Source: Brachypterus glaber (taxonomy: Eukaryota; Arthropoda; Insecta; Coleoptera; Kateretidae). Taken from it: DNA of 64,000 nt. Numbering within the stretch: position 1 is the stretch's first letter; every line of letters begins with the position of its first letter. The notes below the pieces were generated by a model. That model made no database searches. It was not told the DNA's origin and saw only the letters and a program-made list of their open reading frames with translations. The DNA is taken from positions 43,978,100 through 44,042,099 of the forward strand of contig OY294044.1 of NCBI GenBank assembly GCA_958510825.1, in the 5' to 3' direction. A program made the translations under genes and the position numbers. Positions 32,212 to 44,609 of the stretch are shown piece after piece.

Positions 32212-34551
32212 TAAGTTGTAATTGTAACCTAAAAATTTGATTTTTTCCTTGTGTTCAATATAATTTACGTTTGTACAATATGTAGAATATGCTAATTTAG
32301 TGTGAGTGTATGAAGAATAAACCAAAAAAGTACCTTTTTCAATACCATACAAAATAACATTAGGTATAACCATTTTGGTATGTAACTTTCTCTTCTTTTA
32401 TTAGCTTTAACGACGGTCAATCATTGTCATAGACAAAAAATGTCACAATATTTTATATGTTAAAAGGTACGAGGTTTTAAACAATGTTGTATCTTAAAAA
32501 TCACGGGAATTTTAAACTACTATCTTGCATAATTGGACGGACTATAGTGTCATGTTTGTCACAATATAATGATTCAATTTATATTAACTATTTTTGTGTA
32601 AAAGTTAAACAGTAAATTTAAAATGATTTAAGAACGTATTAAAAAAACATTGTGCGTCCTAGCTACCAAAAATTTTACAATGTTATTCTCGCCTAGAGGG
32701 TTTCTAGTGCAAATAAATCTTGACATTTACATATTTTTGTTTGAATAAATAGAGTCACTTTATTCAGCGAGAGTTTTAGCGCCGTCGCAGCGTGTCGTAA
32801 GAGAATGCACAGAAAAAATAAAGAGTTAAAGTTTAAGTACAAAATCCATAGATCGCATATGACAGAGCACAAGATGATAATTTGGCTGAGTCGCAGCATC
32901 TCTCGAGTTGGAAAAGTTTAGTTTTCTTATTAACAACCTAATAAGGTTTAACTAAGAGACCACAAAAAAAAACATATAATAGTATATTACGCACCGAGTA
33001 CGCGAACCTAGTTATTATTGCACAAGAGTGCTTAAAGTACTCGATGTGCACTGAAATGTTTTGCGTCGAGGTGCGTTAGTATTTATCCTACGACCTAACA
33101 CCTAAATATGTAAAAAAAAGCAAGAATTATCTTAAAATTAGTTCGTCAATTTGAGGTTATTTGTTTGACGTTTACTAATTTGCTGACAGCAGATATGTAA
33201 AATCAGCTGATTGTCACTTTCCAACCATTGTCATAGGCAACTGGTAGGAAATAGGCAGTAGGTCATAGGAAAAAATAAAGATTAAAAATCTAAAACGTGG
33301 AAAATAAAAAGAAGCACTTTTAAGTGCTATTAAAATAATAATAATAATATTACGAAAATCAAGGTCATGTATGAAAAATTTGGAAACCTAAAATGACATA
33401 TTTTTGGCGTTTTCCTCTCTAAATGTTTAAAACCGAATGATCAAAATTTTAAGTAAAGAAAATGTTACACCGGCGAAAATTAAGACATGAAGCCCCTCCG
33501 TGAAGGTAAAAATTTGTCAGTTAACAAAGAAGATTATGGCTAAGATTTTTTGAGATTTTCAAGGAATTCTGACAATTAACTTTAAAAAAAGGAACACCAC
33601 TGCTAATGAGCCACATTAAATGGGTTGTCTTAGGCAGCTCTGCTGCACCATTTACGGGACTCCATTAAAGAAAAACGAAGAGGAAACTAGCTCGCGGAGT
33701 TCGTCTACTTGCGACAATGCACCTGTTCATACCGCTCTTATTGTTCACTGTAAAGGACTGTAGATTCACAGAAATCTGTGAGCAATACACAGCCCAGATT
33801 TGACCACCAGTAATTGTATTCTTTTCAACATTAATATCCGACTTGCATGGAAGGAGGTTTAATACCGTTGCAGCTGACGAAGCCCATTAAATAGGCTAAA
33901 TAAAAATTTTATAGACAAACAAAAAACAATTTTTTTTAAGGTATAAAGATACTAATAAAGAGATCTAAAAATTTTATTGAACTTTTAAAAGGAAGATCAT
34001 ATTGAAAACCAATAAGCGCAGTTTTTTTTCTTTTTGCCTTCTATCTACCCAGTCCGGAAACTTACGGACCGTACCTCGTATAAAGCACACTGGCGCACAA
34101 ATACTATTACATGGATTGCTTGTTCAAAATTCTACTAGGGAACCACAGCTAAATAGAGCGACTCTAAGAATAAATTGTTTTTAGAAACATACTATGTATG
34201 CAGTGCATACATTGATCTATGTAGTACATAGTATATGCCCTTCATTCCAGCCACAGGCCTGGCTAAATCAATATAGAGTTCGTGCCTGCATAAGAAATAG
34301 TTCACATAATGTTGTCTCATAATGGTTAAAAACAAAACATACTACTCTAAAGAAGTTACAAAAAAAGCAGCGAAACGTGGGATATTATAAATTTATCATC
34401 TCTGCATAAATTACAGTTTTATGTAATCGTCTATTCCCGATTTTTAAAAAGTTCGCAGCCAATGCCAAAACTTTTTTTAAATTATCTGTATGGCCACAAA
34501 AACTAAAAAAAAAGAAAAAAAAAAATGAACCTCGTGCACTTTTAAGCTTAA
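32212..34551. other. A+T-rich sequence without recognised gene, up to the gap
   Basis: ORFs at 32188-32373, 32693-32899 and 34002-34184 have no known domain. A slightly G+C-richer patch near 33600-33880 has no open frame of note. Nothing supportable. Confidence 0.5.
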
Positions 34552-34751
34552 NNNNNNNNNNNNNNNNNNNNNNNNNNNNNNNNNNNNNNNNNNNNNNNNN
34601 NNNNNNNNNNNNNNNNNNNNNNNNNNNNNNNNNNNNNNNNNNNNNNNNNNNNNNNNNNNNNNNNNNNNNNNNNNNNNNNNNNNNNNNNNNNNNNNNNNNN
34701 NNNNNNNNNNNNNNNNNNNNNNNNNNNNNNNNNNNNNNNNNNNNNNNNNNN
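34552..34751. other. assembly gap, 200 N
   Basis: A run of exactly 200 N. Order and distance across it depend on scaffolding. The ORF reported across it is meaningless. Confidence 1.
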
Positions 34752-34970
34752 GGACTGGACAGGTGAGATAGTGGGCCCCTCATACTTTGGACCCCCCCCC
34801 TGCCGGGTTATGTTAATTTTTTTTTTTTGGGTGAGGAGCCTTTTTTAATTTTTTGGGATGATGAGCTTTTTTTATCAAAATTTTTGGAGGAAAAAAAGAT
34901 TTTATACTTGGAGGCCCCTAGGTTACAAATCTCACTAGCCTCGGGCTGCCCAGTCCGACACTGGGTTTGT
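34752..34970. mobile_element. possible TIR element at the gap edge
   Basis: ggactggacaggtgagat just after the gap is answered by atctcactagcctcgggctg and gcccagtcc near 34928-34964. The interior has C and T homopolymers. The gap may hide part of it. Confidence 0.4.
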
Positions 34971-35494
34971 TTTTAGTAAAGTCGAGGTTGGCAAGCAGAG
35001 TAAAGGGGTAAAACTGCAGTATAATTCCTTGGGGGCCGCCAAGTCATGGCTTTACTGGATCAATATTTTTATCTTGCCCCACCCTGTTACTAATTATAGT
35101 TATTGTAACTAATATTAATTTATTTTAGATATACATATGTACATAATTCAAATGAATCATTTAATGGTATTTAACTAACAGGCACGTTTAGTTTGTTTTG
35201 TATGCAATATTTTTCATCTGGGTGAGAAAAGTCCAAATGAGCAATTTTGTTACTTTTATTTTTTAAATAAAACTGTAATAACCTTAATTGGACATCGCGG
35301 CATTTAATCTCGATCTGTATCTGTAGCAAATATACAATTACATTCAAGGTAAAAAATAAACACATTTACACAAATTCATAAAGTAAACATAGGTAGTCAA
35401 ATATAGTAAAATTACTTAGTAAACCAAGTTATTTTTACATTATTTTATATTTTGCCCTATAAATTTTAAAACATGGTATCTCGAAAAAAAATAA
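34971..35494. other. A+T-rich sequence without recognised gene
   Basis: Only a chance minus ORF (35171-35365). Nothing else recognised. Confidence 0.4.
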
Positions 35495-36956
35495 TTTTCA
35501 GTTCCTTGCACTAATTACCTCTGCACATGATAAATGATATACATACACAAACTCCAATTAACTATTTCAATGGACAGCAGTCCAATAAGTTAGGCAACAT
35601 AAATGTAGGTCATCAATACCAACCCAAAAAGAAAATTCCCTAAAAATATTATATTTGGATTTTATCACAGTGCAACAAAAAATGTCCAAGATAAGCAAAA
35701 TTATTAAAGAATACATAAATCAGCTTATTAAACACAAAAACAAGTACAAAATCTTCACACACAACGGGGTATCAATGACTCTCAAATTAAGGAGTAGGTC
35801 ATAAGTTCCCTAGGAAACTTTAAACCTAAAAAATAGTTCTTTACTTAAAAAAGAACAAATATCTTACCTTCATGTAATTTAAAATATAATCTAAAATATT
35901 ATTTTTACCTAAAATATGCATAATATAATTTTAAAAAAATAATAATTATACTTTTATCTCTTTCTGAACTTCTCTTTTTATCTAATCTAAATGGGCGGCA
36001 ATCCATTGAATCGGGCAGTTGAAGAACAGTACCAGTCCAAAAATAGACGTTTTGAAATAAGATAACAAATGTACGCAAAATTTGTAGCTTTATTTTCTGC
36101 TTTTGAACAGTATCATTCACGCAAGCGCTACGTCACTACAATTTAGTAATAAACTCCGCGCATTATCTATCTGAGTTGATGGTCATTTGTTTCTTGTTAT
36201 TTGGTTGGCAGAATATATTTAGTTCCTTATGTAAGGTTTTCATCTTGTTTAAAATTTATTGTCAATCTAGACATTATTTTGACATTTATAAAAAAATCCA
36301 AATAATTTGCTTTAGCAAGAAGAAATAACAAGAAAAGTGCATAAAAAGAAAACTAAAGCATCAATCTATAAACATTTTGTTTAAATGAAGTAATATAATG
36401 CAGTGCTCGATAAACACTATAACAGAGAATTTTTTGGTTAAAATAATACTGGTCCGTAATTTTATTCAGGTAATGTTAAATTTAAGTTTATAATAGCACT
36501 TTATGAATAAAAACTTACTTTTATTATAATTTTGAACAAAGTTTTACTTTTTAAAAAGATTTTGTTATTATTTGTAAGACGTAAAATGACAGTCAATTTA
36601 ACCTAAATGTTAAAAATTATCAAAAGCACAATGGGCTACAAAAAAATTACTAAAAGTCATTTTTAAACCACTAATCATAGCTTCCTTGATCCAATTTGTT
36701 ACTCAGATAGATAATGCGCCGAGTATACATGTAAACACTGTATGATCAACATACAAAAATAAACGGTTTTTTTGTGTTTATCTCAAAACAAAAATTTTGG
36801 ACTAGTACTGTTCTTTAACTGACCGATTCAATTAGTTTTTAAGTTACTTTATATTCGAGTAATAAATTTAAGTTTGTATAAGTTATCAGTCAAAAAGTAA
36901 TCAATGATTACTAATCATGCATGTACAGAGTTGATTAGTACAAGAAACCGAAAATA
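35495..36956. mobile_element. foldback element, about 1.46 kb
   Basis: Left end ttttcagttccttgcactaa is answered by ttagtacaagaaaccgaaaa. Internal arms also pair: agaacagtaccagtcc (36025) / ggactagtactgttct (36800) and gcgcattatctatctgag (36157) / ctcagatagataatgcgc (36701). The left arm carries about 430 extra bases. The minus ORF at 35905-36120 lies on the arm and is not supported. Confidence 0.7.
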
Positions 36957-37379
36957 TTTTTTTTTTAAGTTTTTTTAACTTTTCTCGAAAACCTTTAAAG
37001 ATATCTAAAAAAAAAACAAAATATTTTTAAAATTTGGGTAAAAAACTGCATCTTATAGATGTATAATGTTTGTGAAAAAAAAATTTTACGGCCAAAAACA
37101 ACAATATTTAACTTTTTTTTCAAAAAAGCAGTAGCCACTATCATTTATCTCAGAATCTCTAACCAAACAACAAATGGAGGTCAAATTCGTGTTCAGGATC
37201 AAAAAGTACATCGAAAATGATATATCAGACAAAATGGAGGCATATGTTTTTTTGTCGACCAGTGTAATTACTAGTTTAAATGATTTATATAATGTAAAAA
37301 AACTTGATTTTTAAAAGTTTTAAACAAGTAGGCATTTAATGTCTTAAAAACTAGTATAGGTTTTAACTATAGTAATGAT
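36957..37379. other. A+T-rich spacer
   Basis: Long A and T runs around small unique pieces. No gene recognised. Confidence 0.4.
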
Positions 37380-37646
37380 TGGGAGGCAGAGCGTAGTGGC
37401 TAGCGCGTATGCATAGCAAGTCTACTATCGTGAGTTCGATTCTCACTGGCGCCGATTTGCCTTTTTCAGTTAATTAATAATTGAAATTTGTCGAAGGCGA
37501 TAAGTGAAACGGACACTCCCTAGAAACTGGTTCGAAAGTCAGTATAAGCCGGTGGTTCCCTCTACTACTAGCCTACACAAGTCCTGGACTTAGGGGATGC
37601 TTAATTAAGTAGAATAGTACGAGGTTAAACAAACAAACAAACAAAC
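37380..37646 (+). mobile_element. tRNA-derived SINE, copy 3 (full length)
   Basis: The head gggaggcagagcgtagtggc ... ctagcgcg is box-A-like and gagttcgattctcac is box B of an RNA polymerase III promoter. The body matches the other copies (gatttgcctttttcagttaa; tgcttaattaagtagaatag) and the tail is (AAAC)n at about 37625-37646. Confidence 0.92.
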
Positions 37647-37908
37647 ATGTTTAATTAAACCTTTTAAAATAAAAAAATCTAAAAAATATTTTCTTTACCA
37701 GCAAAAATTACGAAATAATGTTAGCGCTTTCGCCAAATTTTCAAATTACATATTTATTACAGTTGAAAATTTTGATAATAGATATAAAAACATCATAAGG
37801 GACATAAAAAAATCATAACGCATATAATTTTTTTTCTGTACATATTCAAATGCTACATCTTTAAAAAATAATCCCCTATATAAAAATCAATGTTTAGCAA
37901 AAAATAAA

Positions 37909-38408
37909 TACAGGGTTATCTTCTATGTTATTTTTATGTACTTTTTTTAACTAGGGGTGTTCGAAACGAGGGGCGGGGGCTTATCAGTTTTTTGCCTCAA
38001 AAATTTTTCTGTGTAACTCTTTTGTAATTTTATTTTTGGAATATGATTCCTCAGGTCAAAATACATAAAAAGGTACTCTTGTTATAATACTGTACGATTA
38101 ACCGTTTTCGAGAAAAATCCATTTGATGGTGAAATTTCACGGTTTGATGACGAAAAATTAAATACTAAAATGTTAAAAACCCAAAATTTCAAGGGTGCGG
38201 GGGCATGTACATCAAAAACTAAGAAAAAAATCTCATATACATGTACTTCCAAAAATTAATCCTAAGGGAGCTATGGTTTCCTATTTACTTTTTTAAAATT
38301 GAAAAATAAATTTTGTCGACTTTTTGCCAAAAACGCAGGTCTCCTGGTCCATTGTGAGCCGTTTAAACGTTAGAGGCACTGTACCATTTAAAAGAATAAC
38401 CCTGTATA
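37909..38408. mobile_element. TACAGGG-family element, about 500 bp
   Basis: Left tacagggttatc and right aagaataaccctgtata. The interior holds the family core: aaaaaggtactcttgttata, actgtacgattaaccgtttt, cgagaaaaatcc and aattaatcctaagggagcta. It is a composite of one arm type and a different right portion. Confidence 0.75.
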
Positions 38409-39629
38409 TTCTATTTCATTTCATTATTAGTAACTATTTAGTACTTTTGATTTCTATGATTGGTGCCTAATATTAGTTGTTTTGACTAAGGTTTTTCAAA
38501 ATGATTTTTCTCTTGTCGTATTTTTTTCTTTGAAAATGCCTCCATAAAATCTAAGCAAATAAAGTGATATAATTAAGTGGATCCCTCATTTTAAATTTTA
38601 AATTAAAAAAAAAATTTTGTTTCAGCATCCTCGGAATCCCATAAATATTAATTTTCATCAGAATCTAATAAAATCTAACAAATCCGAGTTTTGGCCAAAA
38701 ACGAAGGTCTCCTGCACTGTGGGTTCGAAGAGATTTTAAATAAAATGCTCTCTACCTTAAAAATCTCTATTTAAGGATTGAATGTTACTAAAAAAAAATA
38801 AAAATAATCGCTTGACCCATTTTTTTTTAATGGGGAAATATAACTCTAAACCAAACCAAAATATACCCTATTTCATTTCATTATTAGTAACTAAAAACAC
38901 GGTTCTTTTTTGGAGGTATTTTTTGTTTTTTTCGAAACCCTGAAATTCCTTTACCATTCGATAGTACCGTCCATTTTTTATATGATTTTTAGAGAAAATT
39001 AAAAAAATCTACCGAGTTTTTTATTGAAAAAAAGATAAATGCTTAAAGAGCTGTGAAAAGTTAAACAAGCCGTGTACATATGTTATGCTAGGCATTTCAT
39101 TATATATTATTCAAAGTAAATGGGTATATCGCATTTTTCCAATTATTAAAAAAAAATAAAGAAAAAACTTTAAAAAAAATCAACAATTTTTTATTTTCTT
39201 TTTACTTAAAAATAAAATATTTAAAATTACATAGATTTACATTGATTTGCAACTATTTTAGTTACGAACTATGTAATTTTACAGAAAGTTATGGTTTCTT
39301 CCATATTGCTCCTATGTTGGAGAATAAAATGAAACTTATATGAACCTACCCATCTATATAATGGCAAAAAAAGTCCATAAATAACAATATTTTAAAAGTC
39401 CAAATCGAAATTTCTTCATGTTTATTAATGAATTTGATAATATAATTTTTTTCAATATTTCAGATTTAACCAATTTATCTATATGTGTTTATAATCACTT
39501 TCAAATGGATCAGAATTAAAAGAACTACGAACCACAAATAGGAAGTATTTGTACCATACTTCCAGTCTTACCATAACTATTGTCAGGCTGGATATAATCG
39601 TGGCTTACGTCACGTGAGCCACGATATAA
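38409..39629. other. A+T-rich stretch, repeat debris
   Basis: Text such as tttttggaggtattttttgt and ctaccgagttttttattgaa near 38900-39030 resembles the arms of the foldback at 17.0 kb. No gene. Confidence 0.35.
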
Positions 39630-39966
39630 TCGATAACTGCACTATCAAAAAAGTTTGGGGCAAAAAACTGAACCCCGTTTGGCACCCCCCTGGTTAAAAT
39701 AGGTACATGAAAATAACAGAAGATGATGGGCCTTATTAAGATTAGTTACCAAGCAAAACCTCATTGCTGTATCTCAAAGCCTTTAAGTCAAAGGGTTCCT
39801 GAGTTAAATAAAAACCCAATTTTTTAGACACTTTCAAAGGGGCGTATCTCCTTACGACGTATTTTTAGACATATGTGTATAATATTATGAACTTTTTTGA
39901 TTGTTTCGGTGAGTACAATATTTGCTATGTATAACCAGCCCACCATTTTTGTTACACCCTGTAGGA
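39630..39966. mobile_element. half-element related to 49733-50904
   Basis: Shares aagtttggggcaaaaaactg, cccctggttaaaataggtac, gggttcctgagttaaataaa and actttcaaaggggcgtatct with the right arm of the 1.17-kb palindrome. No opposite arm is seen. Confidence 0.7.
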
Positions 39967-40734
39967 TAGGCTGATCTTCCCCCACCCCCTAGAAGCATAT
40001 TTTCCTTATTAAGGAATTTTAAAAATGTCGCAGAGTATGACCATCTACAATTAGAATTCCCTTAGTAAGACACAAATTATTCTTGTGACAAAATTATTTT
40101 TTCATTTATATTTATATTCTGTTCAGGCCGAATATTTCAAACAAAAAAAATAAATTAAAGCTAAAGTTCCATAGCAAAAAATCATTTACACTTCACAAGT
40201 TTCTTAAAACACTGAACCCTTTTTGTTCATTTATATTACAAAAATAAAACACTTTACAAAAAAGATCACTTAAAAAGCGAAGAAGATAATAATTGCATTG
40301 CATTCCATAGTATACTCTTCACCGTGTATAGTGTATTGTGTTTTCTCTCGATATACTTATAACAATTTTTTAAACCACTATATTTTTTTTCGTTTGTAAA
40401 TGTTTTTTTTTTCAAAATTGGTATGAATACTCATATCAACCAAAGTAAAAATTTAGTTTATCGGACATTTCCTATTTTTACGTTTTTTCTATTGTGATTG
40501 AAAAAAAAATCAAAATTTTCCTAAATTATCTATTTGTTTCCTAAAACGTCTATAAAAATTAAAATAAGTAAAAAAAAAATATGTCTGTCTGTCTGTCTGC
40601 CGGTCTCAGAATGTCTGTCTGTTCCACGAAGCTTTGAGCGAAAGCTCTGAAATACCTGAGTTTATTGTAAAAAAAATACACGGCCCAGTAAAAGAGCTTT
40701 CCCATTTTTCACATCCGCGCGTAAATTTGATTTT
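39967..40734. other. A+T-rich stretch with a GTCT microsatellite
   Basis: A (GTCT)n run lies at about 40581-40600 and again near 40613. No gene recognised. Confidence 0.5.
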
Positions 40735-41580
40735 TTATTATCAGATTCACTTTTAGCAACCTTAAAAATATACCAATTTTCACGGAAGCTACCCCCCACC
40801 CCTCAGGGGGTGAAATAAGAAAAATTTTATTATAATATTCAGTTTTGGCGACCTAAAAGACCCTAATATATAAATTTTCAAGAAAGCTACCCCCTGTCCC
40901 TCAGGAGGTGGATTTAGAATTTTTTTATTATCAAATTGGGTTTTAGCCACATCAAAAATCCCTATATACCAGTTTTCACAAAAACTACCCCCGCCCCTCA
41001 GGGGTGGATTTAGAATTTTTTATTATGAGATTCACTTTTAGCAATCTCAAAAACCCCAATATACCAGTTTTCACAAAAACTACCCCCCGACCCTCAGGGG
41101 GTGGATTTAGAATTTTATTTATTATCAGATTCACTTTCAGCAACCTCAAAAACCCCAATATACCAGTTTTCACATAAACTACCATCACCCATCAGGGGGT
41201 GAAGTTAGAAAAAAATTATTATAAGATTTAGTTTTAGCGACCTCAAAAACCCCAATATATAAATTTTTATAAAAACTACCCCCTGCCCTTCAGGAGGTGA
41301 AGTAAGAATTTTTTTATTATCAGATTCATTTTCAGCAACCTGAAAAACCCTTATATAGCAATTTTCACGAAAACTACCCCCGCCCCTTTGGGGTGGAGTT
41401 AGATTTTTTTATAATCAGATTTACTCTCAGCAACCTCAAAAACCCCAATATATCAATAGAAAAAAATTATTGTCAGATTCATATTCGTTTACTCTAAAAA
41501 CACCTGTATAGCAATTTTGAAGAAAACATTAAAAATATTTAAAAATATTTAACCCCTCACCCCCTCGGGGGTGGAGTAAG
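40735..41580. repeat. minisatellite, about 96-bp unit, eight copies plus a partial
   Basis: Unit landmarks are tattatcagattcac, agcaacctcaaaaaccccaa, accagttttcac and ccctcaggggg. Anchors at 40742, 40834, 40932, 41027, 41125, 41223, 41321, 41415 and 41473 give spacings 92-98 and a final 58. Because 96 is divisible by three the minus strand shows a repetitive ORF (40985-41188), which is not treated as a gene. Confidence 0.92.
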
Positions 41581-42776
41581 AAAAAAATGTATTTTTACCC
41601 ATTTGGGCACTTGCTGCACCCCAATGTTCACCAGAAACAATCCCGAGCGAGAACTTTTGGTAAAATACCAAATTTCAAGTCTCTAGATTAATGCGTTCTT
41701 AAGTTGTTGTGCACACAAAATTTTCCGGACAGACCGATCGACCGATTGACTGACATTTTTTTTGCTCGAAATTGATTTATATCGACATAGAACGCCATAA
41801 AACGCAAAAATACGCAAAAAAAAATGGAAATTTTTGCACGAAAATTTTCAAAATGGGAAAGCAAAATCTGTCTATTGTAAATATATTGTTTTTGTACAAT
41901 AAACATTATATTATATTACTATTATATTTTTATATTATTTTGGAAAAGTTCATATTTGAGCAAAGTTGGTTAAAGGGAAGGGGGTAAAAGGGGGATTAGA
42001 TTTTTGTTTGGGACTTTTTATTATTTAGAATTTGACAAAAATTTAAAAATCACCAAAGGTAAATAAAAATTACAAAAAAAATGTTGTTAAAATGTTTCTG
42101 GATATAACTTTATTATTCACAATAGAAGAAAAGTTTAAAAAGCACCTGAACGTCAAAAACCTAACAAAAAAATATTATAATTTTTTTTTTCGTCCCCAAA
42201 ACGTAAAAAAATATTTATAGCGATATCCATAGAAAATAAAATAACAAACATTATTAATCTCGTTAATCGATTATTTAGATTATTGTTTGTTGTTACGATT
42301 TTTTTTCTGCGCTCTATTATGATTCAAGGACGAGAAATAATGTTTCTTGGTCGCATGTGGAGATTGGGAATCGAGGGGTGAGCCGAACCAAACCGCATAG
42401 GACCGAGATTTATTTCTAGACCTTGTAGCATACGCTATTTTTTATTCGCTTGTAAACAAATTTTTAACAAAAAAAAACTAAAAAGAATAAGTAAAATTTG
42501 TTTTAATTTGGTTATGTCAGTTATCTGACAATTTTCCGTAAGGGACCGCAAAAGTACTTTAGCGGGCTGCAGCCAGCCAAAATAAAACAAAAGACAAACT
42601 CTTAACAAAATTGTCACTTTTAACTTCACATTTCTAACCGAAAAATGTCGCTTTGGAATACAAGGGAATAAAACCTATTTTTTTCCTAAAATTTTTTTGT
42701 CGATCGGATGTTCCGTTCTTGAGTTACCAATTCTAACTTATTATGTACACAAGATTTGTGATATTATTACAGTGAT
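41581..42776. other. repeat debris including a copy of a dispersed CAGA-associated repeat
   Basis: 41615-41770 (accccaatgttcaccagaaa; tttccggacagaccgatcga) resembles 58285-58440 and, in part, 56503-56580. The ORFs at 41688-41987 and 42435-42629 are not convincing. Confidence 0.45.
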
Positions 42777-42982
42777 AGTCGTATTAATAATACAGGTCGC
42801 TTGCAAAACAACACTGCGATATTTCAAGAAAGCTTTGACACAGAGAATTTAATTTTGGACCAAATAGTTTCAACGTGGCAAAAAAGATTTTGGTCAAAGT
42901 TTTAAGTCTCTATGTCAAAGTGTTCTTAAAGTATCGTAGTATAGAGTTGTTTTGCAAGCGACCTGCACCATTAATACGACTT
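42777..42982. mobile_element. 206-bp foldback MITE
   Basis: agtcgtattaataatacagg / caccattaatacgactt and tcgcttgcaaaacaacact / gttgttttgcaagcga are inverted. Non-coding. Confidence 0.8.
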
Positions 42983-43102
42983 TATATGGATGATCGGACA
43001 GATACGTCTGTACATATAGACGGCAAAAATAAAAGTTCGATAAAAATATTTTGTATAAAGTGGGTGAATCAATTATTGCCATGTTCCTAATATTGTCACC
43101 CC

Positions 43103-43407
43103 TCTTAGATGTGTTAATTCGTCCTCTGTATCATATATGGCACTGCCAGTATATCTGTTTTATCAAAAAGATGCCTGTAAATATTATGTATATATATCCA
43201 GTTGGTAATGGCGTACACAAAAACGCCGTTCGTGTTTCGTGCTCTTCTACTATAAAAACTGAAAAACTTGTGCGGACTCTCGCAAGCTGGGTAGCATCGA
43301 TTATTGCAGGGCAAGAACGTAATAAGGTAGGCACACACATACACTTTCTTGGCCCATATTGTGTTTTACTTAATAAAGGTATTTTTTTGAGAGTGTTTTC
43401 CAAGTAG
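43103..43407. other. possible exon or coding relic, strand undecided
   Basis: Between about 43200 and 43335 the sequence is less A+T-rich and open on both strands. The plus frame reads NAVRVSCSSTIKTEKLVRTL then ASWVASIIAGQERNK before aag|gtaggc, a possible donor. The minus frame reads CVPTLLRSCPAIIDATQLAR and VRTSFSVFIVEEHETRT. I recognise neither and cannot decide the strand. Confidence 0.25.
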
Positions 43408-44462
43408 CTGTGTTTCTAATATTGCCCTGCTAAGCAGTTGACAAACAAAAAGACAAAAACAAAAAACAATAAGAAAAGAAAGTAACGAAGAAATCAGAGA
43501 GTTCTGAAATTTGTTTCTGCTTTTCATTCTAAGAGAACCGCCAGGCCGATATGAGATTGAAATTGGAACCTACATGAAATGCGTGGGGCTTACTAAAAAC
43601 GACAAATTCTTGTTTAAGTCTCCAAATTGTACCTAAAAACAGCTGAAATTTTTACTGTGCCACAATATTTTCTTATAAGTTTGTTAAGGTTGTTCTTTAC
43701 TATAACTGCCAGCACCCTGGCAATATTTGGGACATGGGTACCTACCTAATATTGTCAGTATGAAATCTTTTTTAAAAAGCAATAATATTTTTTTTTCACC
43801 ACCAGCCTAAAAGCACATCTTTATTACTGTTTTTTTCATTGGCAGAAATATTATTTCTCTACCTATGACGTCAGAGGTTCTAAAAATAATGATATTGCAC
43901 CATGGTTAATAATGAATTTTTATTCAACTGTTTTTTCATCTGACGTTTCACTTAATTATTAAATTACATTGCTATTTACAAGTGTCTTTAGGCCCCAAAT
44001 TTATTTATTGCATTATAAATTAAAAAATATTAACTAAATTAGTACCTATAAAACATTTTTTACAAAAAACACTTCGAAAAGTGAAAATCATTGGTCCATC
44101 ATATTCAACCATAGATTATACAACCCATATATTACCTTAAGGATCATATATTACAACCCACATATATTGATTTTTGAGGCAATAGATCCTCCCTCGCAGT
44201 TTTCGCCTGTTCCTTATTTCTGGGCGAGTACCAGAATCATCACTTTGAATTTCACTATCCATTTTTATATATTTTATTACACTTAACACGGAAACACTTT
44301 CTAACTTAATAATTTTAGCAGATCACCAGAATATTTCTGCCAGAAATGTCAAGTTATTCATTTGTTTTTTTAATGGCCGCGTGATATTTTAAATTTTTAA
44401 GCTTTTTCATTAAATTTTAGTAAAATAAATAAATAAATAGCTAATTAATTGTACTGGCAGTG
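43408..44462. other. A+T-rich stretch without recognised gene
   Basis: Nothing supportable beyond low-complexity runs. Confidence 0.4.
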
Positions 44463-44609
44463 AAAAAAATACTATATTTTCCACGTGAGTGAAGATTTAA
44501 CATTTTAGACCGCGTCTTGCGGGCTTCGCGCTAGCGCGCTCATCCCGAAATTTGACGCAGGTCAAAAATGTTAAACTTCTCTCACTTGGTAAATAATATA
44601 CTATTTTTA
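44463..44609. mobile_element. 147-bp palindromic MITE with GC-rich loop
   Basis: aaaaaatactatattttcca / taaataatatactattttta and gagtgaagatttaacatttt / aaaatgttaaacttctctca are inverted around gcgggcttcgcgctagcgcg. The ends resemble those of 55369-55510. Confidence 0.75.

Noticed and set aside
34385..34783. 132-residue ORF across the gap
   Set aside because: Most of it is N; not a real reading frame.
37380..37450. Functional tRNA gene
   Set aside because: Box A and B are present, but acceptor arms do not pair properly and the sequence continues into a SINE body that recurs elsewhere.
40985..41188. Repetitive 67-residue minus ORF
   Set aside because: Product of the 96-bp minisatellite, whose period is a multiple of three.
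40735..41580. CRISPR-like array
   Set aside because: Whole units are repeated without unique spacers, and the genome is eukaryotic; it is a minisatellite.
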